NCBI RefSeq assembly: GCF_002836745.1
Contig: NZ_PJAR01000026.1
Location: 39,855 to 103,854 of the forward strand
Reading direction: 5' to 3'
Origin: Glaciecola sp. 33A
GTDB taxonomy: Bacteria; Pseudomonadota; Gammaproteobacteria; Enterobacterales; Alteromonadaceae
Length of the DNA: 64,000 nucleotides
Every line of letters begins with the position of its first letter. Positions within the stretch are counted from its first letter, which is position 1. The notes beneath the pieces were generated by a model. That model was not told the DNA's origin and did not search any database. It saw only the letters and a list, made by a program, of their open reading frames with translations. This document shows, piece after piece, positions 42,270 to 51,325 of this stretch. Position numbers and translations under genes: made by a program.

Positions 42270-43970
42270 CTAAAGTGACATTAAAAAGGCTAACAAATCT
42301 TGACGTTGCTGCGATGTCATCTGCATAAAACGACTCTTCGTACTCTCTGCCTCACCGGCATGCCATAAGATCGCCTCTTCAATATTTCGTGCCCTGCCAT
42401 CATGCAAAAAGGTTGCGTTCTGATTAACCGTCTGTACCAAGCCTAAACCCCACAAAGGCGGTGTTTTCCATTCAGAACCACTTGCATCTCCTTGGATTAG
42501 GCCGTCCGCTAAACCTTCACAGCGCTGCACATAAAAGCATGTCTGGCCTTCAGAGCACTGACTGCGGTCAGCTAGTTCTCTGCTAACTTGGCAACTACCT
42601 CCCATATCGTGTAACAGTAAATCGGTATATGGAAAAATTGTCTGTTGTGAAAGTATATCTATGGGGGCTGCATTTTCTTCCAAACCGGTTAATGTTATCT
42701 CTCCTAGGACACTACCCGGTGCTTCGCCTGTAACGTGCCTAGGCGTGTGGCAACTTGCACACCCAGCATCAAAAAAGTGTTTACGTCCGGTGACCAATTG
42801 TGCATCCCAAACCTGATTTGAGCTCTCATAGCCTCGTCTAGCTGGCACCCCTAAAACACGATTGTAAAATTCAACTAATGCCAGTTGACGATCAGCTATA
42901 TCATGTTCATCGCCGACTTTATTCTCTAGCTCAGCGACCGCTGCACAAGACAACTGGCTTTGCATGCAGGGTTCATCAGGAAACAAGCTACTTGTTACAC
43001 CAGTATCGCCCTGATAGGCCGCTCCAGCCTGCTGCAACACACTTGGTGTTTGTGCTTTATAAGTAAAGCGGCCGAGTACTTTTCGTCCTGTAATAATGTC
43101 TGTCACCATTGAAGGGCGACCCGAGATCCCATCGCCATTTGCGTCATTTTCATCAACCAGCTTTAATATGTTTTCCTGAGGAATGGCAGCCAACAAACCA
43201 GCACCGAATACTTGAGGCGAAACGCGTACAGAAAACCGAATGTCTTCAACAAAAGGCCCAAAACTGTTGTCTCGAACTTTATATACTGGCTTACGTAAGC
43301 TAAAAGATTCACCATCTGGATAGGTACCAGTGATGTTTTCATAGTGTATTTCTGTAAAGGCTTCACCAAATAATTGATCACCATTAGTTGAGCCATCAAA
43401 AACTGGCCAACCTGATTCAAAATCAGACGTATCAAAACTTTGAATGGCAAAGGTTTGAATTTGTGAACCATACATAGGATCAGGTTCTCCAAATGCATCA
43501 CCTATTTTAACCAACGCACTGGTTAGTGGGTCACTGTTAGTTTTAGGCAATACGCCACGGCCATCGTTCAAATGACAGCCTTGACAGTTGTTCGTGTTCA
43601 GCAGAGGGCCTGCATTTGCGTGTGGCGTTCTAAAAATGTGGTCGCCCTGAGTGAAGTTACCATCCAGCCTGAAATTTTCTTTAATCGGATTTGGACGAGT
43701 ACTGAATGCATCTTCATTTGAAATAAATAACGTTGCATTACCGCCTGCTAAATATTCAGTATTTTCTGGCGTGTTAGAAGAAAGTGGCGGTAAGCCACTA
43801 TGATCAAGTGGATCAGGTGTTGGTGGTGCTGATGGAGGTGGCAAAGGTGGCACAGGTATTGGGGTTTCTGTTGATGAACCTCCGCCCCCGCAGCCATATA
43901 AGGTAAGTGAAAATATAAAAGCACAACTCATCAGTTGTGCAGGTATATTGGTCTTTCTTACTGCTGTCAT
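42270..43970 (-). CDS. Di-heme DUF1111 lipoprotein (second)
   Basis: 566 residues. The lipobox LTLYGCGG is followed by a Pro-rich linker; heme motifs are CQGCH (NNCQGCHLNDGRGV) and CASCH (DAGCASCHTPRHVTG). It shares TPPLWGLGLVQT and ATFLHDGRARNIEEAILWHA with its neighbour, so the two are paralogues, but it has an extra cysteine-rich insert (SCQVSRELADRSQC...CFYVQRC) that could form disulfides. Most known clusters have one such gene, so the duplication is unusual. Confidence 0.85.
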   Translation of the reverse strand: MTAVRKTNIPAQLMSCAFIFSLTLYGCGGGGSSTETPIPVPPLPPPSAPPTPDPLDHSGLPPLSSNTPENTEYLAGGNATLFISNEDAFSTRPNPIKENFRLDGNFTQGDHIFRTPHANAGPLLNTNNCQGCHLNDGRGVLPKTNSDPLTSALVKIGDAFGEPDPMYGSQIQTFAIQSFDTSDFESGWPVFDGSTNGDQLFGEAFTEIHYENITGTYPDGESFSLRKPVYKVRDNSFGPFVEDIRFSVRVSPQVFGAGLLAAIPQENILKLVDENDANGDGISGRPSMVTDIITGRKVLGRFTYKAQTPSVLQQAGAAYQGDTGVTSSLFPDEPCMQSQLSCAAVAELENKVGDEHDIADRQLALVEFYNRVLGVPARRGYESSNQVWDAQLVTGRKHFFDAGCASCHTPRHVTGEAPGSVLGEITLTGLEENAAPIDILSQQTIFPYTDLLLHDMGGSCQVSRELADRSQCSEGQTCFYVQRCEGLADGLIQGDASGSEWKTPPLWGLGLVQTVNQNATFLHDGRARNIEEAILWHAGEAESTKSRFMQMTSQQRQDLLAFLMSL

Positions 43971-44175
43971 ACAAGAACTCTTCTAGTGATACGCTAAGTT
44001 ATTTAAACTTATAAAGCGATGAGCCATATCGATTGTTATGCAAATCTAATTTAGCTTTTTTGCTGTTACTTAAGGCAATCAACTCAACGATAGTTAATTG
44101 GCGTAAGGAACGGCAAAAGGGGCTAAGCCCCTAATACCTAATATTCAACAATGTCGTGCTACTTAGTTAAAAGTG

Positions 44176-45585
44176 TTAGCCTCCAATCTCTTCACCTGTA
44201 TCTTGTCTTAAGTCGTTAGTAGTAATGCCCAATGCGGTGATGGCTTGTTCAATATCATCAGTTTGTTGCACTAACCCTTCAATGACCGCAATGATGTTTG
44301 GTTGCTCAACACTTTCCTGAATCAATTGATCGAAAGGTGTCCCGGTTTTGGCTTTAGTATCAATAACAGCAGCTTTTGACATTGTTGTCTCAAGCGAGCC
44401 ACGTAATTTATTAGCCAGCTCATGATGACCTTCAACTACCATTAGGTCGAAGGGCGAAGCACCTTCGATCACCTCGCCATCAATGCGAGTATAAGTGCCT
44501 AAAAAGCTGTTTTGAACCCCTTTTGCATTTAGAAAAATATCGCGATGAGTATTGTCACTAAAGCATGAATGTTCGTCTTCTTGTGAATCTGTTGTCAGGG
44601 CAATATTGATTCTTTCTCCGGCTAATTCGCCAAAACTTAGACGTCCCATACCTTCAAATATTTTTGCTAATGACACATCACCGCCATCAACATATGCCAT
44701 ATAATGGACACCAGCACCGGGTTCCCAAGCCTCGACAATTTTAGTCAGATCATCAATTAGTATGTCTGTAGCCGCTAACAAATATTGACCGCGGCGTTCG
44801 CATAGGGTTTCAACTACGCCAATTTGGCCTGAAGTACAAGCGTTGGTGTTTCCATTGTCAGTTGTGAAAAAATCAGACAAAGGACGTTGGCCGCCACTAG
44901 AATCACGTTCACCAGCGCCGCTTTGGTCTTGATTAAGATCCTGGCCCCACAGTAAAAATTCCACGGCATGGTAACCCGTTGTAACGTTACGTTCGTCCTC
45001 ACCAAATTCAAATACCAACTCAATAGTGCTTTTGTCAATTACCGGATAATCTTCTACATTCGCAATAATGTTTCCATTTAACACGTTTGCCGGACTTTCG
45101 GGGCCAGAGTTACCATCAACAACAGGCGCAACATAGTCGATAAGTGCTTCACCAAGTGGCCAAGCATTAATTCTTCCCTCAGGACCGTCGCCATCGTCGC
45201 CAATGGAGCCGTCTGCGGCCAATGCGTCTATTGGTCCGATTCTGAATCGGTAAACCTCAGTTTGACCATACGGTTCACGGGAGGCTAACCAAGCTTGTTT
45301 AGCTTGTGTAAATGATGATTGTGTCGGGTTGTTTATGAATGACTCGAGAGTGTCTCGCATTTCAACCACTGAAATAAGTGAATCAGCGTAAGCTGCGTAC
45401 GCGATGTTTGCATTAGTTTTAACAACGTCGTTACGTGTTACAAATACACTAACACCGTTTGTGCCCGGAGCACCGTTGATGCCTTGAGTGCCATCAGTGC
45501 CGTTTAAACCATCTTCACCATCATCAACACAAGCGCCAAGTGCTAAAGTGGCTGCAAGTGCCAAAGCTATGTTACGTTTTTTCAT
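44176..45585 (-). CDS. Imelysin-family lipoprotein with collagen-like N-terminus
   Basis: 469 residues. Lipobox LALGACVD, then about six Gly-X-Y triplets (GLNGTDGTQGINGAPGTNG) before the imelysin domain. The GxHxxE motif is intact in TGYHAVEFLLWGQDLN, and REPYGQTEVYRFRIGPID is another family block. It resembles Pseudomonas IcmP (PA4370). The collagen-like spacer may hold the domain away from the membrane. It is the first gene of the iron cluster and has a Fur box 71 bases upstream; a 205-base gap separates it from the next gene. Confidence 0.88.
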   Translation of the reverse strand: MKKRNIALALAATLALGACVDDGEDGLNGTDGTQGINGAPGTNGVSVFVTRNDVVKTNANIAYAAYADSLISVVEMRDTLESFINNPTQSSFTQAKQAWLASREPYGQTEVYRFRIGPIDALAADGSIGDDGDGPEGRINAWPLGEALIDYVAPVVDGNSGPESPANVLNGNIIANVEDYPVIDKSTIELVFEFGEDERNVTTGYHAVEFLLWGQDLNQDQSGAGERDSSGGQRPLSDFFTTDNGNTNACTSGQIGVVETLCERRGQYLLAATDILIDDLTKIVEAWEPGAGVHYMAYVDGGDVSLAKIFEGMGRLSFGELAGERINIALTTDSQEDEHSCFSDNTHRDIFLNAKGVQNSFLGTYTRIDGEVIEGASPFDLMVVEGHHELANKLRGSLETTMSKAAVIDTKAKTGTPFDQLIQESVEQPNIIAVIEGLVQQTDDIEQAITALGITTNDLRQDTGEEIGG

Positions 45586-45655
45586 TTAAATGAACCTCTG
45601 CCGCATGGCGACTTTATACTTATTAAATAGTGCTAAAAAATTAACCTGTAATCTT

Positions 45656-45674
45656 AATGATAACAATTATCATT
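45656..45674. promoter_or_regulatory. Fur box before the imelysin/DUF1111 cluster
   Basis: AATGATAACAATTATCATT is a near-perfect palindrome matching the Fur consensus GATAATGATAATCATTATC, located upstream of the imelysin gene. It implies repression by Fur in iron-replete cells for the whole cluster (45585 down to 35997). Confidence 0.82.
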
Positions 45675-46170
45675 CTTGATCAGCTGTATACTTTTATCAA
45701 CACTTTTTTTGAGTAATTTGTAGGGAGTTTTGGAACTTTAGATTTTGAAGTGGCCTTAGTCGCTCTGAAATGTGTCTTTATCCCAGATGCCTAAAAGGAA
45801 AACGTAAAGTTAAGTATTGATGTCAATTACACCTAAAATTTGACCTTAGAATCGGTTTGAAAAAGAACATATGGTTGTTGCCAAAACGATTGGACGTCTT
45901 TAATTTATATAGACTTATTGATTTCTTTTTCAAGGTGCATTTATCAATGTTTCGCGCAGACTAGATGTTCTTCAGTCGCTCTATTCTAATAAAAATATCA
46001 TCTTTTAAAGCATGCTAATTGGGCTGAGCAAACTAGCATGTGAATATGGATTTAAGTGTTGGCGAATCAGTTTATACTTTATTTACTATAGATGGGTGAA
46101 TGATAAAAACGGTCGGTGCGTAAGAATTTTTAAGGCGCAACACGCTACTTATTGTCTTTTTCTTAGCAGT
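45675..46170. other. Intergenic stretch without recognised genes
   Basis: AT-rich sequence with no supported ORF on either strand. I see no RNA gene or IS end in it. Confidence 0.4.
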
Positions 46171-46207
46171 GCCATTGACTGACTTAATACTGTTATCAGT
46201 CAATGGC
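46171..46207. terminator. 12-bp stem hairpin between convergent units
   Basis: GCCATTGACTGA pairs with TCAGTCAATGGC across a 13-base loop; ATTGTATTTT follows on the plus side. It sits 27 bases beyond the stop of the PLP lyase gene and may end that transcript. Confidence 0.55.
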
Positions 46208-46233
46208 ATTGTATTTTATGTATGCGCCGCTTT

Positions 46234-47529
46234 TTAACCTTGAAATGTCATCTTAAATGCATTATCCAGATCGGCGATGAGATCGTCAGGATGCTCTAAG
46301 CCAATTGAGAGGCGAATAAGGCCGTCGGTCACGCCGAATTTTTCTCGTAACTCTGCAGATACGCCAGAATGAGTTGTACTACCTGGATGGCAAACGAGAC
46401 TCTCGCTGCCACCGAGACTCACGGCAGATTTAAAAATAGATAGGTTGTTGATCAGTCGGAAGGCGTCGGATTTCGACACATCCAGCATGAACGAGAATGT
46501 TGAACTAGGCCCTGAGCATTGTCGCATATAGACAGCTTGGTAAGCTTTATCTTGAATGAAGTCAGGATGCAGAATTTTTGCACTGATGTAGGCATTATCC
46601 GCGATCCATCTTGCTACTTTCTGCCCGCTACTAGCGGCTCTTTCCATACGGATACTTAAGGTTTCGAGTGAGCGCGAAATCATCCAGCTGGTATGTGGGT
46701 CGAGGTTCAGGCCAATAATGCCGCGCGTAGCGCGAACTGGACGCAGCATTTCACGGCTTCCACAGACGGCGCCCGCAACGAGATCGCTATGACCTCCCAC
46801 ATACTTGGTTAGTGAGTACATCGCCATATCGATGCCTTGGGGCACCACTTGCTGGAAGATCGGACCCATCAGTGTGTTGTCGCACACAGTGATAGGGCGA
46901 TGACCTGTTTCTGTCTCTACGTTGTCTAACACGCGGTTTAGCGCTTCAAAATCGACCAGCGAATTCGTTGGGTTCGCTGGTGATTCAATAAAGACCATGG
47001 CAACACGGCCTTTTTTGCCGGCATCACGCAGAGAAGTGAGCATGCCTTCCTCATCTAGCCCATCATCGAACTCAGCCGTTTTTATGTTGAATTGAGGTAG
47101 AAATTTGCGGATAAGGGTTTCGGTGCCTCCGTATAGAGGAGCGCTTTGCACAATCACATCGCCAGGGCGCAAGTAAGCAAGCATAATAGCGCTTATTGCA
47201 CCCATGCCGCTGGAGCAGACCACAGAGCATTCTGAGCCTTCAAAAAGGGACAGTCGGTCTTCTATTATTTCGACGTTAGGGTGGTTGAAGCGGCTGTAGA
47301 TTAGACCGCCAACACTTCCTTCTGGAGCAGGCTTGCGGCCAGCCATAATGTGGAAAGATTCTTCGCCTTCTTCAGGTGTTTGGAACGTGAACGTAGAGGT
47401 CAAAAAAACAGGCGGTTTAACAGAGCCCTCAGAGAATTGTGGATCGTAACCGTAGGACATCATCATGGTCTCAGGTTTAAGCTGATGATCACCGATTTTG
47501 CTTTTCTTGTAGTTTCCGTCGTTAGCCAT
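46234..47529 (-). CDS. PLP-dependent cystathionine gamma-synthase/methionine gamma-lyase family protein
   Basis: A 431-residue member of the Cys/Met metabolism PLP family. VVCSSGMGAISAIMLAYLRP binds the cofactor phosphate, VCDNTLMGPIFQQ has the Asp that contacts the pyridine N, and MYSLTKYVGGHSDLVAGAV carries the Schiff-base Lys. C-terminal SLGGSESLVCHPGSTTHSGV is typical. The N-terminal extension and EEGEESFHIMAGRKP insert place it in the cystathionine gamma-synthase-like subgroup, whose exact reaction (gamma-lyase or synthase) is not clear. It is monocistronic. Confidence 0.85.
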   Translation of the reverse strand: MANDGNYKKSKIGDHQLKPETMMMSYGYDPQFSEGSVKPPVFLTSTFTFQTPEEGEESFHIMAGRKPAPEGSVGGLIYSRFNHPNVEIIEDRLSLFEGSECSVVCSSGMGAISAIMLAYLRPGDVIVQSAPLYGGTETLIRKFLPQFNIKTAEFDDGLDEEGMLTSLRDAGKKGRVAMVFIESPANPTNSLVDFEALNRVLDNVETETGHRPITVCDNTLMGPIFQQVVPQGIDMAMYSLTKYVGGHSDLVAGAVCGSREMLRPVRATRGIIGLNLDPHTSWMISRSLETLSIRMERAASSGQKVARWIADNAYISAKILHPDFIQDKAYQAVYMRQCSGPSSTFSFMLDVSKSDAFRLINNLSIFKSAVSLGGSESLVCHPGSTTHSGVSAELREKFGVTDGLIRLSIGLEHPDDLIADLDNAFKMTFQG

Positions 47530-47663
47530 GGTGTGATTTTCTCTCTTTGGTTTCGTCTTACGATTTTAGCGCCCTGTTGAGGGGTAAAACTGAGTTGACT
47601 AAATTGATGAAGGACAAAAACAGCCAACAGTATTTTGTCCTGCCTTAACAGTTTGTTATATTT

Positions 47664-47999
47664 TTAATGACTCACGGTTTTTGAAAATACATTAATAACC
47701 ACAACACCAGCTAAAATTAAGAACATACCTATAAATGCAGCTAAATCTGGTATTTGTTTATACATAACTGCACTAATTGAAGTAATTAACAAAATGCCCA
47801 TACCTGCCCAAATAGCGTATGCGATACCGATCGAAACCGTTTTCAGTACTAAAGATAAAAAATAAAATGAGATTACATAACCAATCACGCAAATAGCACT
47901 AAAGGTTGCATTAGCAAAACCGTTTGATGCTTTAAGTGCTAATGTTGCTATCACCTCAGCAGCAATCGCTATTGCCAAATACCAATAACCCATACTCAA
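47664..47999 (-). CDS. Small multidrug resistance (SMR) efflux protein, EmrE/QacE type
   Basis: 111 residues with four membrane helices. The essential membrane Glu is in AIAIAAEVIATLALKAS (TM1), and YAIWAGMGILLITSISAVMY (TM3) has the family GxG motif. SMR proteins work as dimers exchanging protons for quaternary cations or guanidinium-like compounds. A perfect 14-bp palindrome lies 13 bases before the ATG and is likely the binding site of its regulator. Confidence 0.9.
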   Translation of the reverse strand: MSMGYWYLAIAIAAEVIATLALKASNGFANATFSAICVIGYVISFYFLSLVLKTVSIGIAYAIWAGMGILLITSISAVMYKQIPDLAAFIGMFLILAGVVVINVFSKTVSH

Positions 48000-48012
48000 C
48001 CCTCCGATAAAG

Positions 48013-48026
48013 ATATACCGGTATAT
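48013..48026. promoter_or_regulatory. Palindromic operator candidate before the SMR gene
   Basis: ATATACCGGTATAT, perfectly palindromic, overlaps the expected leader or promoter of the efflux gene, which is read leftward from 47999. Confidence 0.5.
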
Positions 48027-48220
48027 TAACCCGAAGTCAGGTTAGATGCATTGGATGTTATCAAAATAGCTGAACATTCAGGTACGCTTTTACAGTATTT
48101 AATAAACTTAACCGTTTGAGAAGATAAATCTATATTTGATACTTTATGATCAAGCGAAGCCATGTTGCGTGTAACAGTTTGGTGGTTTATTCTTCTTGCA
48201 TTCAATGCAAAAGCCGGCAC
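48026..48220 (-). CDS. Possible small protein of unknown function
   Basis: A 64-codon frame ending at 48026 (PAFALNARRINHQTVTRNMA ... FIKYCKSVPEC). A GTG at 48218-48220 could start it; upstream in frame is LYKFTVPAFAL, so it may be the remains of an exported protein. Its two cysteines are spaced CKSVPEC. No ribosome-binding site is convincing and no family is recognised. Confidence 0.22.
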   Translation of the reverse strand: MPAFALNARRINHQTVTRNMASLDHKVSNIDLSSQTVKFIKYCKSVPECSAILITSNASNLTSG

Positions 48221-48357
48221 AGTAAATTTATAAAGAACTCAGTCTGTGCGCACTGCAAAATGCTGCTTGTGTCTTACTGGTTACCAAATTTAAATGTCGT
48301 AGTATATAGGGAGCTTTTTTATATCTTTTTATCATCTTCTACCTCAAGAGTCTGCTT

Positions 48358-49452
48358 ATGAGTGTATCTAGCAAGGTAACAAAGCCGCCTAATAGGATTA
48401 AAGCGTTCTTTCAAACGTATTTTATTGATGCTTTTACCGGTATGGCGTTAGGGCTATTCGTTACGTTGATCGCTGGGCTGATCATCTCGCAGATTGGCGG
48501 TTGGTTGCAGTTACCAGCCTTGGTAGCAGTCGGCAAGTTGGCCTCTGTGCTGATGGGTGCGGGTATTGGTGTGGGTATTGCTTATTACCTAAAAGCGCCG
48601 ACTTTGGTGATGCTTAGTTGCTTGGTAGCAGGCATGCTTGGCGCGCATTCTGAAGCGTTGATGGCGGGTATACTATTTGTCCCGCAATCAGCAGGCCCTG
48701 CTGCTTTCATTGCACTGCCGGGTAATCCGATTGGTGCGTATTTAGCTGCTGTCTTTGCCTATCGCGCTGGAATTTGGGTGGCGGGCAAAACCAAACTTGA
48801 TATATTGCTTATTCCCTTAGTGGTATGCGTAGTGGCCCTAGTAGTCTGCGCGCTTCTCAATCCGCCTGTTGTAGCCGCGGTAAATAGCATTGGCTTAGGT
48901 ATCCAAGCAGCAACTGAGCTGCAACCCCTGTTAATGGGTATTGTCATCGCTGTAGTCGTCGGTATCTTGCTAACATTGCCAACGTCCAGCGCGGCTATCT
49001 GTATTTCAATTGGACTTGGCGGTTTAGCGGGTGGGGCGGCAGTGGTCGGTTGCGCATCCCACATGATTGGCTTTGCGGTCGCCAGCTACAAGGATAATGG
49101 CATCAGCGGGGTGATATCCCAGGGGTTGGGCACCAGTATGTTGCAGATCCCAAATGTCCTAAAAAAGCCCTTAATCTTATTACCTGCTGTAATCGCCAGT
49201 GCTATCGTTGGTCCTATTGCTACCGTCGGTTTTCAGCTAGCCTGCACAGCAACGGGAGCCGGTATGGGCACCGCAGGTTTAGTCGGCGTATTTGGAGTTA
49301 TTGAAGCCTCGCAAGATATAATGAACAGCACGCAGTTATGGACAGCAATCATATTATTGATGTTTGTACTACCCGCTATTATTGCTTGGAGTGTCGCTTA
49401 TATGATGCGCCGACTAGGTTGGATTGTAGCAGGTGATATGAAACTGCCTTAA
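48358..49452 (+). CDS. PTS EIIC-like membrane protein (PF13303-type)
   Basis: 364 residues, about ten hydrophobic segments. Characteristic blocks are FFQTYFIDAFTGMALGLFVT at the start, ALPGNPIGAYLAAVFAYRAG in the middle, and LPTSSAAICISIGLGGLAGG then GVISQGLGTSMLQIPNVLKK later. These stand-alone EIIC domain proteins have no EIIA or EIIB domain nearby, so the transported substrate and energy coupling are unknown. The gene is intact; an IS3-like end begins within a few bases of its stop. Confidence 0.82.
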   Translation: MSVSSKVTKPPNRIKAFFQTYFIDAFTGMALGLFVTLIAGLIISQIGGWLQLPALVAVGKLASVLMGAGIGVGIAYYLKAPTLVMLSCLVAGMLGAHSEALMAGILFVPQSAGPAAFIALPGNPIGAYLAAVFAYRAGIWVAGKTKLDILLIPLVVCVVALVVCALLNPPVVAAVNSIGLGIQAATELQPLLMGIVIAVVVGILLTLPTSSAAICISIGLGGLAGGAAVVGCASHMIGFAVASYKDNGISGVISQGLGTSMLQIPNVLKKPLILLPAVIASAIVGPIATVGFQLACTATGAGMGTAGLVGVFGVIEASQDIMNSTQLWTAIILLMFVLPAIIAWSVAYMMRRLGWIVAGDMKLP

Positions 49453-49640
49453 CTGACATTGTCTAATTGATTCGGACACTCCGGTTAAGAGATAACACAC
49501 AGAACTGGAGTGCATTATGACTACTAACAAGAAATATTCAAAAGAATTTAAGTTAGACGCCATTAGCCTGGTGGTTGAGCAACAATATACCCAGACTGAA
49601 GCCGCGAGAAGTTTGGACACAACTCGCCCTATCCCATTCA
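49449..49640 (+). mobile_element. IS3-family remnant (left end and orfA N-terminus)
   Basis: A left-end-like sequence (TGACATTGTCTAATTGATTC, then GGACACTCC) begins at the stop of the preceding gene. ATG 49517 opens MTTNKKYSKEFKLDAISLVV, EQQYTQTEAARSLD, the helix-turn-helix start of orfA. After AARSLD the frame departs from the family and the rest of the element, including orfB, is missing. Confidence 0.68.
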
Positions 49641-49706
49641 ACGTACCCTTGGTCAAGGAAGACTCTGTAGGTAATAAGATGGCTCACTTACAGTCGATGT
49701 TTTTAG

Positions 49707-49943
49707 TTACTGTTGATTTTTTTCTGCACCTTCTGGCTCATCTCCGTCGTTATCATCGGCTTCGTCTTCCTGCTCATCATCATCCAAAATGTCAGGCGTA
49801 ACTGCATCCACAACATCAATAGCACCTCCAACCACAGTTGCAGTAACGCCTACCGCAGTTGAAACAACACTCACAGCAACACAGCCTGATAAGCCAATAA
49901 GAAAATAAACGATAAAAAGACAATGCAGAACTTTCTTCAACAT
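49707..49943 (-). CDS. Small acidic lipoprotein
   Basis: 78 residues from ATG 49943, with GGAAAAG before it; the frame is open further up to 50015 but without a good site. Signal peptide KKVLHCLFIVYFLIGLSGCV with lipobox LSGC, a hydrophobic Val/Thr/Gly-rich stretch (VVSTAVGVTATVVGGAIDVV), then a very acidic tail DDDEQEDEADDNDGDEPEG. Small lipoproteins of this layout are widespread in marine gammaproteobacteria; function unknown. Confidence 0.7.
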   Translation of the reverse strand: MLKKVLHCLFIVYFLIGLSGCVAVSVVSTAVGVTATVVGGAIDVVDAVTPDILDDDEQEDEADDNDGDEPEGAEKNQQ

Positions 49944-50009
49944 AGCTTTTCCAAATAAAATTAGAATGCTGATACCATACGCTTGTTGCTTTGTTAAACC
50001 AATGTGTAT

Positions 50010-50394
50010 CTTCAAACGTCATAGCTTTTAGGTGCTCATTCACTTCTCCCGCTGCAGTCCAACCAGAAGCGAGCGCGGGATAGTTTTCGATCATGCTTGC
50101 ATATTGTTGTCGAACTTTCTGCCCGCGCAAAGCATCGAGCGCTGCTCTTTTGGCTGTTAACGTAAGCCAAGCTGCCGGATTTTCAGGTTCACCGTTTGGT
50201 ATAGTTTGCCAATTAGAGAGTGCTTTCACGTAGGTGTCTTGAAGAATGTCATCTACAAGCAGCAAATGTTGGACGCCTAAAAGGCGTAACAGAATAGCGC
50301 GTAAACGGACATGTTCACGCTTGTAAACATTTGCGATAGTATTATTTACTGCACTTGAGCTGTTTTTATGAATAGGATTTACGCCTAATCTCAT
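50010..50394 (-). pseudogene. ECF sigma factor, truncated after region 2
   Basis: From ATG 50394 the protein has sigma region 2: YKREHVRLRAILLRLLG, LVDDILQDTYVKALSNWQTI, NPAAWLTLTAKRAALDALRG. This resembles the ECF41/42-type (DUF6596) sigma factors. After NEHLKAMTFED (near 50010) homology ends where IxDDxLRLIFTCCHPA should follow, and region 4 is absent; the frame runs on through the lipoprotein gene in another phase. It cannot act as a sigma factor. Confidence 0.62.
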
Positions 50395-50459
50395 GTTTAG
50401 CGGCTTTTCTCAAACAAAATATTACCAAACCGTTCTTTATTAATTATAGAACTATAGAA

Positions 50460-50996
50460 TTATACTTCAATTCTAAAATACTCCATTTGCATATTGATTA
50501 ATGGGTCAACATGAAATGCAGATTTTTCAAAGGACATGCCTATTTTTTTCATAACATGGATCGACGCGATATTTTCAGCCACTGCAATAGCCGAAAACGA
50601 ATAGACCTTATGTTTGTCACTTAGCGTTTGCATAATATGTTTAGCCGATTCTGTTGCATAACCTTTCCCCCAAGTTGACTGCTTGAATCGCCAACCCAAC
50701 TCCCAATTATCAAATTCAGGGTGAGTGCTGAAAAAATGCATAGGACGCACAAGAATCCAGCCTAAGTAATCGTTAGATACTTTGTCGCAGACCTCCCAAA
50801 TGCCCCATCCTTTATTTGGTTGCAAGTATTTGGCTAATCGTGGCAATACAATATTGTCTAGATCATGTTCAGAGGTAGGTACTCCATTACTGATAAATTT
50901 CATTACCATTGGATCACTGTCGACATCTAGTAAACGTTGGCCGTCGGCTAATGTCATCAATCTATACTTAAGTCGGGTTGAAGGTGGCATTATCAT
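50460..50996 (-). CDS. GNAT N-acetyltransferase (RimJ/RimL-like)
   Basis: A 178-residue acetyltransferase. LDNWELGWRFKQSTWGKGYA-like core (ELGWRFKQSTWGKGYATESA) contains the acetyl-CoA pyrophosphate loop, and AIAVAENIASIHVMKKIGMS is the typical motif B. It belongs to the acetyltransf_3 group acting on amino groups of proteins or small molecules. No partner gene is adjacent, so the substrate cannot be guessed. Confidence 0.82.
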   Translation of the reverse strand: MIMPPSTRLKYRLMTLADGQRLLDVDSDPMVMKFISNGVPTSEHDLDNIVLPRLAKYLQPNKGWGIWEVCDKVSNDYLGWILVRPMHFFSTHPEFDNWELGWRFKQSTWGKGYATESAKHIMQTLSDKHKVYSFSAIAVAENIASIHVMKKIGMSFEKSAFHVDPLINMQMEYFRIEV

Positions 50997-51310
50997 TTCA
51001 ATTTATCCTACTGTTTTTTCTGCGTCTATAAATTGCTCACTATCGCTTCTGTGTGAGTGTAAGACGAATTAACACTATGTACTTATTGTCGCATTTGGAC
51101 AAACATGGCTCATCCATCACGGCTAACAGCGCTAGAGCGCCACCATTTGAAGCTGCAGAACAAACAACTGTCTTTGATGATTTTACTTTCCAAAGAGACT
51201 TTGACTTTGGCGCATGACAAAGAAGAAATACCTTGATGCTTTAACAATCCATATTCTGCGACATGGTCTTTACGAAAACAGACACAACTCGGTAAACTAT
51301 CAACCCAGTT
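50997..51310. other. Intergenic, nothing recognised
   Basis: No supportable ORF, RNA or IS end. Short frames on both strands look accidental. Confidence 0.35.
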
Positions 51311-51325
51311 TATCAATAAATTGAG

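Noticed and set aside
51110..51316. 68-codon minus-strand ORF
   Set aside because: No start signal, no motif, and between remnants; probably chance.
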